Below, piece after piece: positions 31,931 through 39,389 of a stretch of DNA of 39,389 bases; the first letter of the stretch is position 1; each line of letters begins with the position of its first letter. The stretch is taken from NCBI GenBank assembly GCA_028281105.1, contig JANQKQ010000062.1:1-39389 (forward strand), given 5' to 3'. The notes beneath the pieces are model-generated. The model saw nothing but the letters and a program-made list of their open reading frames with translations. It was not told the origin of the DNA and did not search any database. Both the position numbers and the translations under genes were made by a program. This stretch comes from Rhizobiaceae bacterium (lineage in GTDB: Bacteria > Pseudomonadota > Alphaproteobacteria > Rhizobiales > Rhizobiaceae).

Positions 31931-33427
31931 ATGGCGCTGGGCGCACACTTAAACCTGCACACATCTCAATCGATGGCGATGACGCCGCGGTTGCAGCAGT
32001 CGATCAAGCTGTTGCAGTTGAGCGCGGCGCAGCTGGCGCAGTTCGTCGACGGGGAGCTCGAGAAGAATCCCCTGCTTGAACGCGACGAGACACAAACCGG
32101 GGAAGAGCATGATCCCGATCGCGCGGGCGAGGAACCGGCGCATGGCGACGCGGAGAACCGCGAGGACACCTGGGATCGGCCCGATCCGGCTGTCGGCGCT
32201 GCTGGAGGAGATGCCGAGCGTATGATGGTGGAGCCGCCGCCGCTCGATTTCCGTCAGCCGATGAGCGCGCCGACGTCCGGCGGTTCAGGCGCAGGGGCAT
32301 CCGACATTGCCGATTGGGAAGCCTATGTCGCGCAACCCAGGTCGATGCGCGATCACCTTGGCGAGCAGGCCGCGCTGACATTCTTCGAACCGGCAGACCG
32401 CGCGGTCGCCGGCGAGATCATCGATGCGCTCGACGCCGATGGTTTCTTGCGCGATGACACCGGCGCGATCGCCCGCAGGCTGGGAGTAGCCCACGACCGG
32501 CTGTTGTCGGTGCTTGCGCGGGTGCAAGAGTTCGACCCGACGGGGATCGCGGCCCGCAGCCTGGCCGAATGCCTGTCGTTGCAGCTGGCCGAACGCGACC
32601 GGCTGGATCCGGCGATGCGCGAGCTGATCGCCAATCTGGATCTGCTGGCGACGCGCCGGTTCGACAAGCTTTCGCAAATCTGCGGCGTGGACGACCGCGA
32701 TATCGCGGACATGGTGGACGAAATTCGCGCACTCGATCCGCGCCCCGGCCGGCGATATGAGGCCCAGCCGGTCCAGCCGATCGTGCCCGATGTGACCGTG
32801 CGAGCGCGGCCCGATTCGACATGGTCGGTCGAACTGAACCCGCACGCGCTGCCGCGGGTCCTGGTCAATCGGCAATATCATGCCCGCATTGCGCCGATGG
32901 CGCACAGCGAGGACGACCGCAGGTTCATCACCGAATCCCTGCAGAGCGCCAACTGGCTTGTGCACAGCCTGGATCAGCGCGCCAGAACCATTCTCAAAGT
33001 CGCCAGCGAGATCGTCCGTCAGCAGGACGGGTTCTTCGCCTACGGCATCGAACACCTCAAGCCGCTCAATCTGAGCACGGTGGCCGAAGCCATCGGCATG
33101 CACGAATCGACCATAAGCCGGGCCACCGCCAACAAATATCTGGCCTGCGAACGCGGCATCTTCGAACTGCGGTTCTTCTTCACCGCAGCAATTGCCGGCA
33201 CGGACGGGCAGACCAGCCATTCGGCCACATCGGTGCGGCATCGCATCGCCGATCTGATCGAAGCCGAGGACGTGCACAATGTGCTGTCGGACGACGCCAT
33301 CGTCACCCGGCTTCGCGACGAAGGCATCCACATCGCCAGACGCACCGTGGCGAAATATCGCGAGGCGATGGGGCTTGCAGCATCGCCCGAGCGGCGGCGT
33401 GAAAAACGCCTGCGGGCAGCGAGCTGA
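31931..33427 (+). CDS. rpoN: RNA polymerase sigma-54 factor
   Basis: This 498-residue sigma factor directs transcription from -24/-12 promoters with an AAA+ activator. The N-terminal glutamine-rich region I (SQSMAMTPRLQQSIKLLQLS, about residues 12-31) is followed by an acidic linker (about 50-130), core-binding region (FDPTGIAARSLAECLSLQLA) and the DNA-binding part: helix-turn-helix VAEAIGMHESTISRATANKY and the RpoN box ARRTVAKYREAMG near the C terminus. Both ends are intact. It is followed by hpf and ptsN, the conserved rpoN-cluster order. Confidence 0.95.
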   Translation: MALGAHLNLHTSQSMAMTPRLQQSIKLLQLSAAQLAQFVDGELEKNPLLERDETQTGEEHDPDRAGEEPAHGDAENREDTWDRPDPAVGAAGGDAERMMVEPPPLDFRQPMSAPTSGGSGAGASDIADWEAYVAQPRSMRDHLGEQAALTFFEPADRAVAGEIIDALDADGFLRDDTGAIARRLGVAHDRLLSVLARVQEFDPTGIAARSLAECLSLQLAERDRLDPAMRELIANLDLLATRRFDKLSQICGVDDRDIADMVDEIRALDPRPGRRYEAQPVQPIVPDVTVRARPDSTWSVELNPHALPRVLVNRQYHARIAPMAHSEDDRRFITESLQSANWLVHSLDQRARTILKVASEIVRQQDGFFAYGIEHLKPLNLSTVAEAIGMHESTISRATANKYLACERGIFELRFFFTAAIAGTDGQTSHSATSVRHRIADLIEAEDVHNVLSDDAIVTRLRDEGIHIARRTVAKYREAMGLAASPERRREKRLRAAS

Positions 33428-33665
33428 AGCACATCCACACAGCAACTGCTGACGAGTCCGCGACCCGCATGGAGCGCCTTGACTTGACCGGATGCGATCA
33501 ATAGAAGCCCTCGCCTGGATGGCGCGAAAGCCTGTGATCGATCTCCGGTTTTACCGCTCATACACAGGTTTCATCCCGGAAGGTCGCGATTGCGGCCAAA
33601 TTCTTTCCGCCGGCCTTGATTCCGGCTACAGTTGTCCTTCTGCCACCCTTCGACACGGGACTGCC

Positions 33666-34235
33666 ATGAGCCTACGCATTTCCGGCAAGAACATGGACAT
33701 CGGCGATGCCCTGCGTGAGCGTATCGAAGACCGGATCGAGGAAGCGGTGTTGAAATATTTCGACGGTGGCTACAACGGCCATGTGACCGTCGAGAAGTCA
33801 GGCAGCGGCTTCGGCTGTGACTGTACGGTGCATCTCGACACCGGCGTCGTGCTGCAGGGCACGTCCTTCGAGCCGGACGCCACCGGCAGCTTCGAGGCGG
33901 CGGCCGAGCGTGTGGAAAAGCGGCTGCGCCGCTACAAGCGCCGGTTGAAGAACCACCATGCGGGCGGCGGACAACGCGACATGAGCGACGTGGCCTATGC
34001 CGTCATCGAGTCGCTCGATGACGGGGAGGTGGCCGAGGACTTCAGTCCGATCACCATTGCGGAAACATCGACGCCGGTGTTCACCCAATCCGTCGCCGAA
34101 GCGGTGATGCAGCTCGATCTTACCGACCGGCCCGTCGTGGTGTTCACGAACGCAGCCAACGGCCAGACCAACGTCGTCTATCGCCGCGCCGACGGCAATA
34201 TCGGCTGGATCGATCCCTCCCGGGCCAATCGCTGA
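33666..34235 (+). CDS. hpf: Ribosome hibernation promoting factor, long form
   Basis: This 189-residue protein binds stationary-phase ribosomes; long forms join two 70S ribosomes into 100S dimers. The N-terminal S30AE domain (about residues 1-105: LRISGKNMDIGDALRERIED, then HVTVEKSGSGFGCDCTVHLD) ends in a basic stretch (RRYKRRLKNHH). A linker leads to the C-terminal dimerisation domain (about 130-185: VVVFTNAANGQTNVVYRRAD, GNIGWIDP). The ATG at 33666 follows GGGA; the frame extends to 33492 but that part has no family likeness. It lies 238 bases after rpoN, so it may have its own promoter. Confidence 0.93.
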   Translation: MSLRISGKNMDIGDALRERIEDRIEEAVLKYFDGGYNGHVTVEKSGSGFGCDCTVHLDTGVVLQGTSFEPDATGSFEAAAERVEKRLRRYKRRLKNHHAGGGQRDMSDVAYAVIESLDDGEVAEDFSPITIAETSTPVFTQSVAEAVMQLDLTDRPVVVFTNAANGQTNVVYRRADGNIGWIDPSRANR

Positions 34236-34290
34236 TCGGGCCCCGGCGAAAGCTCATCAAAAGCCTCATCGCGAACTAGGAAAGCGAGTA

Positions 34291-34755
34291 ATGGAACTCA
34301 GTGATATTCTTAAGTCGGATGGGGTGTTGGCGTCGGTGAAAGCCAGTTCCAAGAAGCAGTTGCTGCAGGAACTGGCCGACAGGGCGGGCGACATGCTTAC
34401 GGTGCCGTCGCGACGCATTTTCGACACGCTGCTGGAGCGCGAGCGCCTCGGTTCGACCGGCGTAGGCAACGGGATCGCCATCCCGCACGCAAAGCTCGCC
34501 GAAATCGATCAGATCACCGGCCTGTTCGTGCGGCTGTTCAAGCCGATCGATTTCGAGGCCCAGGACGACCGGCCGGTTGATTTGATCTTTCTGCTGCTGG
34601 CCCCGGAGGGCGCCGGTGCGGACCACCTCAAAGCGCTTTCGCGGGTCGCGCGGGTTCTGCGCGAACCGGGCACCGTAGCGAAAATCCGCGAAACCGAAGA
34701 GCCGACCGCGATCTATTCGATGCTGACGGCGATGCCCGCTTCCGACGCAGCGTAG
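34291..34755 (+). CDS. ptsN: Nitrogen regulatory phosphotransferase EIIA-Ntr
   Basis: This 154-residue protein takes a phosphoryl group from NPr and regulates nitrogen, potassium and carbon functions. The phosphorylated histidine is H66 in GNGIAIPHAKLA. Other EIIA blocks are LLQELADRAGDMLTVPSRRI, DTLLERERLGSTGVG, LFKPIDFEAQDDRPVDLIFL, LLAPEGAGADHLKALSRVAR. GGAAAGCGAGTA precedes the ATG. It is 55 bases after hpf, completing the rpoN-hpf-ptsN cluster, and converges on the DUF1150 gene with a 9-base gap. Confidence 0.95.
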   Translation: MELSDILKSDGVLASVKASSKKQLLQELADRAGDMLTVPSRRIFDTLLERERLGSTGVGNGIAIPHAKLAEIDQITGLFVRLFKPIDFEAQDDRPVDLIFLLLAPEGAGADHLKALSRVARVLREPGTVAKIRETEEPTAIYSMLTAMPASDAA

Positions 34756-34764
34756 GAAGCGCCC

Positions 34765-35022
34765 TTAATTGATATTCACCGGCGTCAGGTTGCGATCATA
34801 GGCGTCATGGAGCACCGCGTTCTCATCGTCGGCCAGCGCCAGCGGCGTGCCGTCGGCGGCGAACAGGGCCCAAAGATCGAGTCCGGGGACCAGATTGGTG
34901 GCGCCGGGGAACCGCTCGAGAACCTCATCCGACGTCATCGGCCGCATGTAGGCGATGTCGCCGGCGCCCAGACCAGCCAGTTCTTCCGGAGAGAGGGGGT
35001 TGATGTCGGGTTGGCTATCCAT
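34765..35022 (-). CDS. DUF1150-family protein
   Basis: This 85-residue small protein matches the DUF1150 family: a central IAYMRPMTSDEV and LVPGLDLWALFAADGTPLAL, followed by ENAVLHDAYDRNLTPV. It has no signal peptide or membrane segment. DUF1150 genes commonly follow hsp20 in alphaproteobacteria, and here only 4 bases separate the two. It is probably expressed with heat shock; its function is unknown. Confidence 0.88.
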   Translation of the reverse strand: MDSQPDINPLSPEELAGLGAGDIAYMRPMTSDEVLERFPGATNLVPGLDLWALFAADGTPLALADDENAVLHDAYDRNLTPVNIN

Positions 35023-35026
35023 GGAC

Positions 35027-35458
35027 CTACTCGCTGCTGCTGGAGATATCGATCTTGCGCACGATCCGTTCGGGCTCCGGCCGGATCAGATTGATGGAAA
35101 GCAGGCCATTCTTCAGCTCGGCCTCGCCAATCTCAATCCCCTCCGCCAGCACGAAGGAACGCTGAAACTGCCGTGCGGCTATGCCGCGATGCAGATATTC
35201 GCGCTCTTCGTCGTCCGCCTGCCTGCCGCGGATGACCAGCTGGTTCTCCTCAAGCGTGATATCCAACTCGTCTTGCGAAAACCCGGCTACCGCAAGGGTG
35301 ATGCGGATCACGTCCGGCGTTTGCTCGGTACGGCGGATGCGTTCGATGTTGTAGGGCGGGTAGCCGTCGGTAGCGGCTTTCGAGACCCGGTCGAGCACGC
35401 GCTCGATTTCGTCGAAGCCCAGCATGAACGGGCTGGATAACCCGGAAATCCGTGACAT
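35027..35458 (-). CDS. hsp20: Small heat-shock protein, Hsp20 (IbpA-like)
   Basis: This 143-residue ATP-independent holding chaperone has the standard plan. The N-terminal arm (SRISGLSSPFMLGFDEIERV) is followed by the alpha-crystallin domain (about residues 35-130): YPPYNIERI, ITLAVAGFSQDELDITLEEN, RGIAARQFQRSFVLAEGIEI and AELKNGLLSINLIRPEPE. The usual Ile-x-Ile tail appears as KIDISSS. GAGGAAA lies 4 bases before the ATG. A sigma-32-like promoter lies 110 bases upstream and a structured leader follows it. The DUF1150 gene follows in the same operon. Confidence 0.93.
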   Translation of the reverse strand: MSRISGLSSPFMLGFDEIERVLDRVSKAATDGYPPYNIERIRRTEQTPDVIRITLAVAGFSQDELDITLEENQLVIRGRQADDEEREYLHRGIAARQFQRSFVLAEGIEIGEAELKNGLLSINLIRPEPERIVRKIDISSSSE

Positions 35459-35560
35459 GGCATTTCCTCTGTCGCTCGGCCCCGGCCGGACAAACGCATC
35501 CGGTGTGGCGGCAGCCGTAAAAGGCGAAGCTGCATCTTTGCCCGCTTCGCCTGATCACTG
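35459..35560 (-). promoter_or_regulatory. Structured 5' leader of hsp20, possible thermosensor
   Basis: The predicted leader of about 100 bases has an 8-bp hairpin (GGCGAAGC 35551-35544 / GCTTCGCC 35530-35523) followed by four U residues, then a hairpin CCGGA/TCCGG (35503-35486). A loop sequence GCGUUU can pair with AAAUGC that overlaps the ribosome site. Rhizobial hsp20 genes often carry ROSE-type thermometers of this length, but the usual UUGCU motif is not seen. Confidence 0.4.
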
Positions 35561-35567
35561 GCTTGTC

Positions 35568-35595
35568 ATATGGGGTGGGTTCAAGCCGGTTTCAA
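35568..35595 (-). promoter_or_regulatory. Sigma-32 (RpoH)-type promoter of hsp20
   Basis: On the minus strand, TTGAAA (35595-35590) and CCCCATAT (35575-35568) are separated by 14 bases. This matches the heat-shock consensus (CTTGAAA, 11-16 bases, CCCCATnT) closely. It is correctly placed for hsp20. Confidence 0.78.
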
Positions 35596-35621
35596 CGCGG
35601 CGCCACGCCCGCGGCGTGCGG

Positions 35622-35669
35622 TTGAACCGGGACACCGCGATCACTATCATCAGGCTGATTGCGGCCTGA
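35622..35669 (+). promoter_or_regulatory. Promoter and operator of the YeeE/persulfide operon
   Basis: TTGAAC (35622-35627) and TATCAT (35645-35650) are separated by 17 bases. Just downstream, TCAGGC-N8-GCCTGA (35650-35669) is an inverted repeat over the likely transcription start, a good place for a repressor such as a sulfide- or persulfide-sensing ArsR-type protein. The regulator gene is not in the window. Confidence 0.6.
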
Positions 35670-35735
35670 CCAAGTGCGCTCGACCCGACAGGCGGCCCGG
35701 CCCGCATAAGGCCGGCGCACCACCGAGCGAGACGG

Positions 35736-36170
35736 ATGGAGATCATGACCGAGTTCACACCCATCGCCGCCCTCTTAGGCGGTTTCCTGATCGGGATTTC
35801 GGCGGTGCTGCTGATGGCGGTGCACGGTCGGATTGCCGGCATGACCGGCATCCTGGCCACGCTGGTGCCGCCTATTCAGGCCGATTGGGGTTGGCGGGCC
35901 GCCTTTATCGCCGGCACGATCGCGCCCGGCGCGATCTGGGTGTTTGCGGCAGGCGGAACCATTCCTTTCGCGGTTCCGGTAAGCACTACGGCGATGATCG
36001 CCGGCGGGTTGATCGTCGGCGTCGGCGTCGTATTCGGCAGCGGTTGCACCTCGGGCCATGGGGTTTGCGGCATCGCGCGGTTTTCCCGGCGCTCGATAGC
36101 CGCCACCATCATCTTCATGGCCGCGTCCATCGCGACGGTTTACGTCATCCGCCACGTTCTGGGGGCATGA
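35736..36170 (+). CDS. YeeE/YedE-family transporter, first subunit (PmpA-like)
   Basis: This 144-residue inner-membrane protein has about four hydrophobic segments and the paired-cysteine-type pattern of YeeE/YedE thiosulfate or sulfur transporters: LLGGFLIGISAVLLM near the N terminus, and GSGCTSGHGVCGIARFSRRS (about residues 101-120), whose two cysteines are likely involved in sulfur passage. The start is ATG 35736 or 35745. Its stop overlaps the next start (ATGA), so the two subunits are probably made together. The neighbouring persulfide enzyme supports a role in sulfur-compound uptake or export. Confidence 0.9.
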   Translation: MEIMTEFTPIAALLGGFLIGISAVLLMAVHGRIAGMTGILATLVPPIQADWGWRAAFIAGTIAPGAIWVFAAGGTIPFAVPVSTTAMIAGGLIVGVGVVFGSGCTSGHGVCGIARFSRRSIAATIIFMAASIATVYVIRHVLGA

Positions 36171-36616
36171 GCGCGATGAAACTGTTCTCAGCTTTCCTGA
36201 TCGGCGCGGTGTTCGGCATCGGCATTCTCATCTCCGGCATGGCCAATCCGGCCAAGGTGATCAACTTCTTCGACGTGGCGGGAACCTGGGATCCCAGTCT
36301 GCTGCTGGTCATGGTCGCGGCGCTGGTCACAGCCATGGTCGGATATCGGGTGGTGTTCGCGCGCCCGGCGCCACAGTTTTCCGATCGCTTCCACACCCCG
36401 CAGTCAACCCAGATCGATGCGCCGCTTGTCTTGGGCTCGGCCGCCTTTGGCCTGGGTTGGGGGATTGCCGGCTTCTGTCCGGGCGGCGCCATTCCGGCGC
36501 TCGCCATCGGGCGCATCGAACCGGTGCTTTTCGTCGTCGCCATGGCAGTCGGCATGGCCATCGCCAAGGCGATCCGGCCGTCCGCACTCGGCGGCATGGT
36601 GACTTCCAGTTCGTGA
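36167..36616 (+). CDS. YeeE/YedE-family transporter, second subunit (PmpB-like)
   Basis: This 149-residue inner-membrane protein has about four hydrophobic segments. It starts MSAMKLFSAFLIGAVFG and has GILISGMANPAKVINFFDVA, LVLGSAAFGLGWGIAGFCPG (conserved cysteine) and GAIPALAIG. These are the second-half motifs of the YeeE/YedE fold, which in larger members is one polypeptide. It overlaps the first subunit by 4 bases and is followed 10 bases later by the metallo-beta-lactamase gene. Thiosulfate or persulfide-related transport is inferred. Confidence 0.9.
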   Translation: MSAMKLFSAFLIGAVFGIGILISGMANPAKVINFFDVAGTWDPSLLLVMVAALVTAMVGYRVVFARPAPQFSDRFHTPQSTQIDAPLVLGSAAFGLGWGIAGFCPGGAIPALAIGRIEPVLFVVAMAVGMAIAKAIRPSALGGMVTSSS

Positions 36617-36626
36617 GGATTCAGCA

Positions 36627-37535
36627 ATGAGCGAACAGTCAGGCAGTTTCGAGTTTCCGGTCGACATGGGCACGGTTCCGCATGTGACCACCTTCTTCGA
36701 TCCGGACAGCAACACGTTCTCCTATGTGGTGCGCGAGCCGGATGGGCCGGCTTGCGCGATCATCGACAGCGTACTCGACTTCGATTACTCGTCCGGCCGC
36801 ACCGCTCGCGAATCGGCGGACAAGGTGATCGCTCACGTGCGCGAGCACGGGCTGAAGGTCGAATGGATCATCGAGACGCACGTTCACGCCGACCATCTGT
36901 CGGCGGCGCCGTACATACAGGACGCGCTGGGCGGCAAGATCGGCATCGGCGCGGAAGTGATCACCGTCCAGGATGTGTTCGGCAAGATCTTCAACGAGGG
37001 CACCGAGTTCCAACGTGACGGCAGCCAGTTCGACGCCTTGTTCGTCGATGGCGACACCTATGAGATCGGCTCGATGAAGGCGTTCACCATCGCCACGCCG
37101 GGCCACACGCCGGCCTGTATGACCCATGTCATCGGCGACGCAGCCTTTGTCGGCGATACGCTGTTCATGCCCGATTCGGGCACGGCAAGGGCGGATTTCC
37201 CCGGCGGCGACGCCCGCCAGCTGTTTCATTCGACCAGGAAGATCTTAAGCCTGCCCGATGAAACCCGGCTGTTCATGTGCCACGATTATGGCGCCGGCGG
37301 CGGGCGCGACGTCGCCAACGAGACCACGGTCGCGGCCGAGCGCGCTCACAACATCCATGTGCGCGACGGCGTCGATGAAGACGAGTTCGTGACCATGCGC
37401 ACGGAGCGCGACGCACAATTGTCGATGCCGAAGCTGATCATTCCATCGGTGCAGGTCAACATGCGCGCCGGCGAGATGCCGGAGCCGGACGAGACCGGCA
37501 AGCGCTATCTGAAGATTCCCGTCGACGAACTGTGA
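36627..37535 (+). CDS. Persulfide dioxygenase-type metallo-beta-lactamase protein
   Basis: This 302-residue MBL-fold protein resembles the ETHE1/Blh persulfide dioxygenases, which oxidise glutathione persulfide to sulfite. The metal site includes THVHADHLSA (about residues 88-97), with ATPGHTPACMTHVIGD later and GDTLFMPDSGTARADFPGG, RLFMCHDYG for the remaining ligands. Blh-type enzymes are regulated by the sulfide sensor BigR in rhizobia; no BigR gene is visible. It is third in the operon after the two YeeE/YedE subunits, and GAGGA precedes the ATG. Confidence 0.9.
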   Translation: MSEQSGSFEFPVDMGTVPHVTTFFDPDSNTFSYVVREPDGPACAIIDSVLDFDYSSGRTARESADKVIAHVREHGLKVEWIIETHVHADHLSAAPYIQDALGGKIGIGAEVITVQDVFGKIFNEGTEFQRDGSQFDALFVDGDTYEIGSMKAFTIATPGHTPACMTHVIGDAAFVGDTLFMPDSGTARADFPGGDARQLFHSTRKILSLPDETRLFMCHDYGAGGGRDVANETTVAAERAHNIHVRDGVDEDEFVTMRTERDAQLSMPKLIIPSVQVNMRAGEMPEPDETGKRYLKIPVDEL

Positions 37536-37692
37536 CCACGGCCGGCGCGCCGCATCGATGGCGCCATTGACATCGTGGACGGTTGCGCTAGGTCTGTGCC
37601 CGTTCCTGCCAGCAAGCCCGTCTCAGCGGGCATGGCCGTGTACGGCCACCATCCCTGTTGTAACCGCCGCGTAAGCTATTCCCGGAATTTTC
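37536..37692 (+). promoter_or_regulatory. Intergenic region before glcB with two short inverted repeats
   Basis: GCCCG-N6-CGGGC (37616-37631) can form a hairpin, and TGGCCGTG/TACGGCCA (37633-37648) is a near-perfect 16-base inverted repeat. Either may act as an operator or part of the leader of the malate synthase gene. No clear promoter was placed. Confidence 0.4.
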
Positions 37693-39389
37693 ATGCCGCA
37701 AACCGTCGCCGTCGAGGGCCTGCGCATCGACGCCCAACTTTGTGAATTCATCAACAACCAGGTTCTGCCGGGTACCGGCGTCGAGGCCGACCGCTTCTGG
37801 GCCGGGTTTTCATCGATCGTCCACGATCTGGCGCCGATCAGCCGGCGGCTGATCGCCAGGCGCGACGAGCTTCAGCATCGCATCGACGAATGGCACCGGG
37901 CGCGACGGGGCAAGGGCTTCGATCTGACCGGATACAAGGCCTTCCTGCGCGAAATCGACTATCTGGTCGAGGAAGGCCCGGATTTCACCGTTACGACGGC
38001 AAATGTGGACCCGGAGATCGCAACCGTGGCGGGGCCGCAACTGGTGGTACCGGTGATGAACGCCCGCTTCGCGCTCAATGCCGCCAACGCGCGCTGGGGT
38101 TCGCTCTACGACGCGCTCTACGGCACCGACGCCATCGCGGACAATGGCGGCGCGCAAAGGACCGGTGCTTATAACCCGGTCAGAGGTGCGAAGGTGATCG
38201 CCTGGGCACGGGCCTTTCTCGACCGCTCGGCGCCGCTCGCCACCGGCTCGCACGCCGACGCGGTCGCCTATCGCGTTGAAGACGGTACACTGATCGTGAC
38301 AACCGGCAACGGCGAGACCGGCCTTGCCGACCCGGCGCAGTTCGTCGGCTTCGCCGGCGAGGCGGCCGCGCCGCGCGCCGTGCTGCTGCGCAAGAACGGC
38401 ATCCATGTAGAGATCGCCATCGACCCGGCCAGCGACATCGGCCGAACCGACGCCGCTGGCGTGTGCGATGTGGCGCTGGAGGCGGCGCTCAGCACGATCG
38501 TCGATTTCGAGGATTCCGTCGCTGCGGTGGATGCGCAAGACAAGATCACCGCCTATGCAAACTGGCTGGGGCTGATGAAAGGCGATCTGACGGCGAGCTT
38601 CGACAAGGCCGGCCGGCAGACAACCCGCACCCTGGCGGGGGACCGCGACTACCTGTCGCCGCACGGTGATGCGTTCTCCCTACCCGGCCGGTCGCTGCTG
38701 CTGGTGCGCAATATGAGCGACCTGATGACCACGCCCGCGATCATCGACCGCGACGGCAACCAGGTGCCGGAGAGCATTCTCGATGCAGCCGTGACCGCAG
38801 CCATCGCGCTGCATGACATAGGCCCAGATGGCCGCCGCGCCAGTTCGCGCGCCGGCTCGATCTACATCGTCAAGCCGAAGATGCACGGACCGGAAGAGGT
38901 AGCGTTTGCGGTCACCCTGTTCGAGCGGGTCGAGCAACTGCTTGGAATGGCCCGCAATACGATCAAGATGGGCATCATGGACGAGGAGCGCCGCACGACG
39001 ATCAATCTCAAGGAGTGCATCCGCCAGGCCAGCGAGCGGGTCGTGTTCATCAATACCGGCTTTCTCGACCGGACCGGAGACGAGATTCACACCTCGATGG
39101 AGGCCGGCATCATGATGCGCAAGGCCGACATGAAGCAGGCGGCCTGGATCGATGCGTATGAGGATTGGAACGTCGATGTTGGACTGGAATGCGGGCTTGC
39201 CGGCCGAGCTCAGATCGGCAAGGGCATGTGGGCGATGCCGGATTTGATGTCGGCCATGCTGGAACAGAAGATCGCTCACCCGCGTTCGGGCGCCAATACC
39301 GCCTGGGTGCCCTCGCCCACCGCAGCCACGCTGCACGCCACCCATTATCATGAGGTCGACGTGCATGCGGTGCAGCGGCAAGTCGCCGG
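37693..39389 (+). CDS. glcB: Malate synthase G (partial, N-terminal part)
   Basis: This enzyme joins glyoxylate and acetyl-CoA to malate. About 565 of some 720 residues are in the window; the frame is open to the right edge. Visible blocks: [20 protein letters not shown] near residue 100, [55 protein letters not shown] (glyoxylate-binding arginine), [19 protein letters not shown] and [20 protein letters not shown] (magnesium ligands Glu and Asp). The catalytic aspartate expected near residue 630 lies outside the window. With the malonyl-CoA genes it serves two-carbon metabolism, although not in one operon. The ATG at 37693 has only a weak ribosome site. Confidence 0.94.
   Translation, partial: MPQTVAVEGLRIDAQLCEFINNQVLPGTGVEADRFWAGFSSIVHDLAPISRRLIARRDELQHRIDEWHRARRGKGFDLTGYKAFLREIDYLVEEGPDFTVTTANVDPEIATVAGPQLVVPVMNARFALNAANARWGSLYDALYGTDAIADNGGAQRTGAYNPVRGAKVIAWARAFLDRSAPLATGSHADAVAYRVEDGTLIVTTGNGETGLADPAQFVGFAGEAAAPRAVLLRKNGIHVEIAIDPASDIGRTDAAGVCDVALEAALSTIVDFEDSVAAVDAQDKITAYANWLGLMKGDLTASFDKAGRQTTRTLAGDRDYLSPHGDAFSLPGRSLLLVRNMSDLMTTPAIIDRDGNQVPESILDAAVTAAIALHDIGPDGRRASSRAGSIYIVKPKMHGPEEVAFAVTLFERVEQLLGMARNTIKMGIMDEERRTTINLKECIRQASERVVFINTGFLDRTGDEIHTSMEAGIMMRKADMKQAAWIDAYEDWNVDVGLECGLAGRAQIGKGMWAMPDLMSAMLEQKIAHPRSGANTAWVPSPTAATLHATHYHEVDVHAVQRQVA

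Noticed and set aside
33428-33665. Search for a sigma-54 promoter before hpf and elsewhere in the window
   Set aside because: No TGGCAC-N5-TTGC pattern was seen by eye near any start in the window.
35570-36616. A 348-codon frame suggesting one large protein over both YeeE/YedE genes
   Set aside because: Upstream of 36167 it is a wrong-frame reading of the first subunit, with Arg/His/Pro-rich sequence. The two subunits are in different frames with an ATGA overlap.
1-39389. Mobile elements, CRISPR arrays, tRNA and rRNA genes
   Set aside because: No transposase or integrase motifs, no regularly spaced repeats, and no tRNA-like cloverleaf or rRNA sequence were seen. A tRNA scan would be the decisive test.

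Overview
The window (39,389 bases, GC-rich) looks like ordinary chromosome of an alphaproteobacterium, most likely of the order Hyphomicrobiales (Rhizobiales). Two things point there: the gene order lptC-lptA-lptB-rpoN-hpf-ptsN, and the DUF1150 gene paired with hsp20. A palindromic intergenic element of Rhizobiales type adds support. I see no insertion sequences, phage genes, CRISPR arrays, rRNA or tRNA genes.

Layout. (1) 1-3.9 kb: a CUT1-type sugar ABC importer on the minus strand, running off the left edge. It is divergent from a protein with two NTF2/SnoaL-like domains (3.9-4.9 kb). Two inverted copies of a LacI-type operator lie between them. (2) 5.0-7.8 kb: copper defence, cueR and a CopA-type ATPase, each with a CueR-type promoter with a 19-bp spacer. 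(3) 7.9-18.0 kb: the most interesting region. A GntR/FCD regulator is followed by a seven-gene minus-strand operon: FAH hydrolase, RutE-like nitroreductase, OsmC protein, a three-part TRAP transporter and an intradiol ring-cleavage dioxygenase. Divergent from it are a YCII protein, malonyl-CoA decarboxylase and malonyl-CoA synthetase. The same 16-bp sequence around a perfect AATATCGATATT palindrome lies in the regulator's promoter and in the divergent promoter, tying the genes into one candidate regulon. I propose that it converts a polyhydroxylated ring to pyruvate and malonate, and malonate on to acetyl-CoA.

(4) 18.2-21.9 kb: a ribose-type (CUT2) ABC importer split between strands, with an acyltransferase coupled to the binding-protein gene. 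(5) 22.1-26.4 kb: an RND efflux pair (lipoprotein adaptor and pump). (6) 26.3-29.2 kb: alpha/beta hydrolase, nicotinamidase, a small secreted protein and ribonuclease D. (7) 29.4-34.8 kb: LPS transport genes lptC-lptA-lptB, then sigma-54, ribosome hibernation factor and EIIA-Ntr. (8) 34.8-35.6 kb: DUF1150 and hsp20, with a sigma-32-like promoter and a structured leader. (9) 35.7-37.5 kb: two YeeE/YedE transporters and a persulfide dioxygenase-type enzyme. (10) 37.7 kb to the end: malate synthase G, cut by the right edge.

All functional calls come from reading the translated sequence and recalling family motifs. No database search was run.
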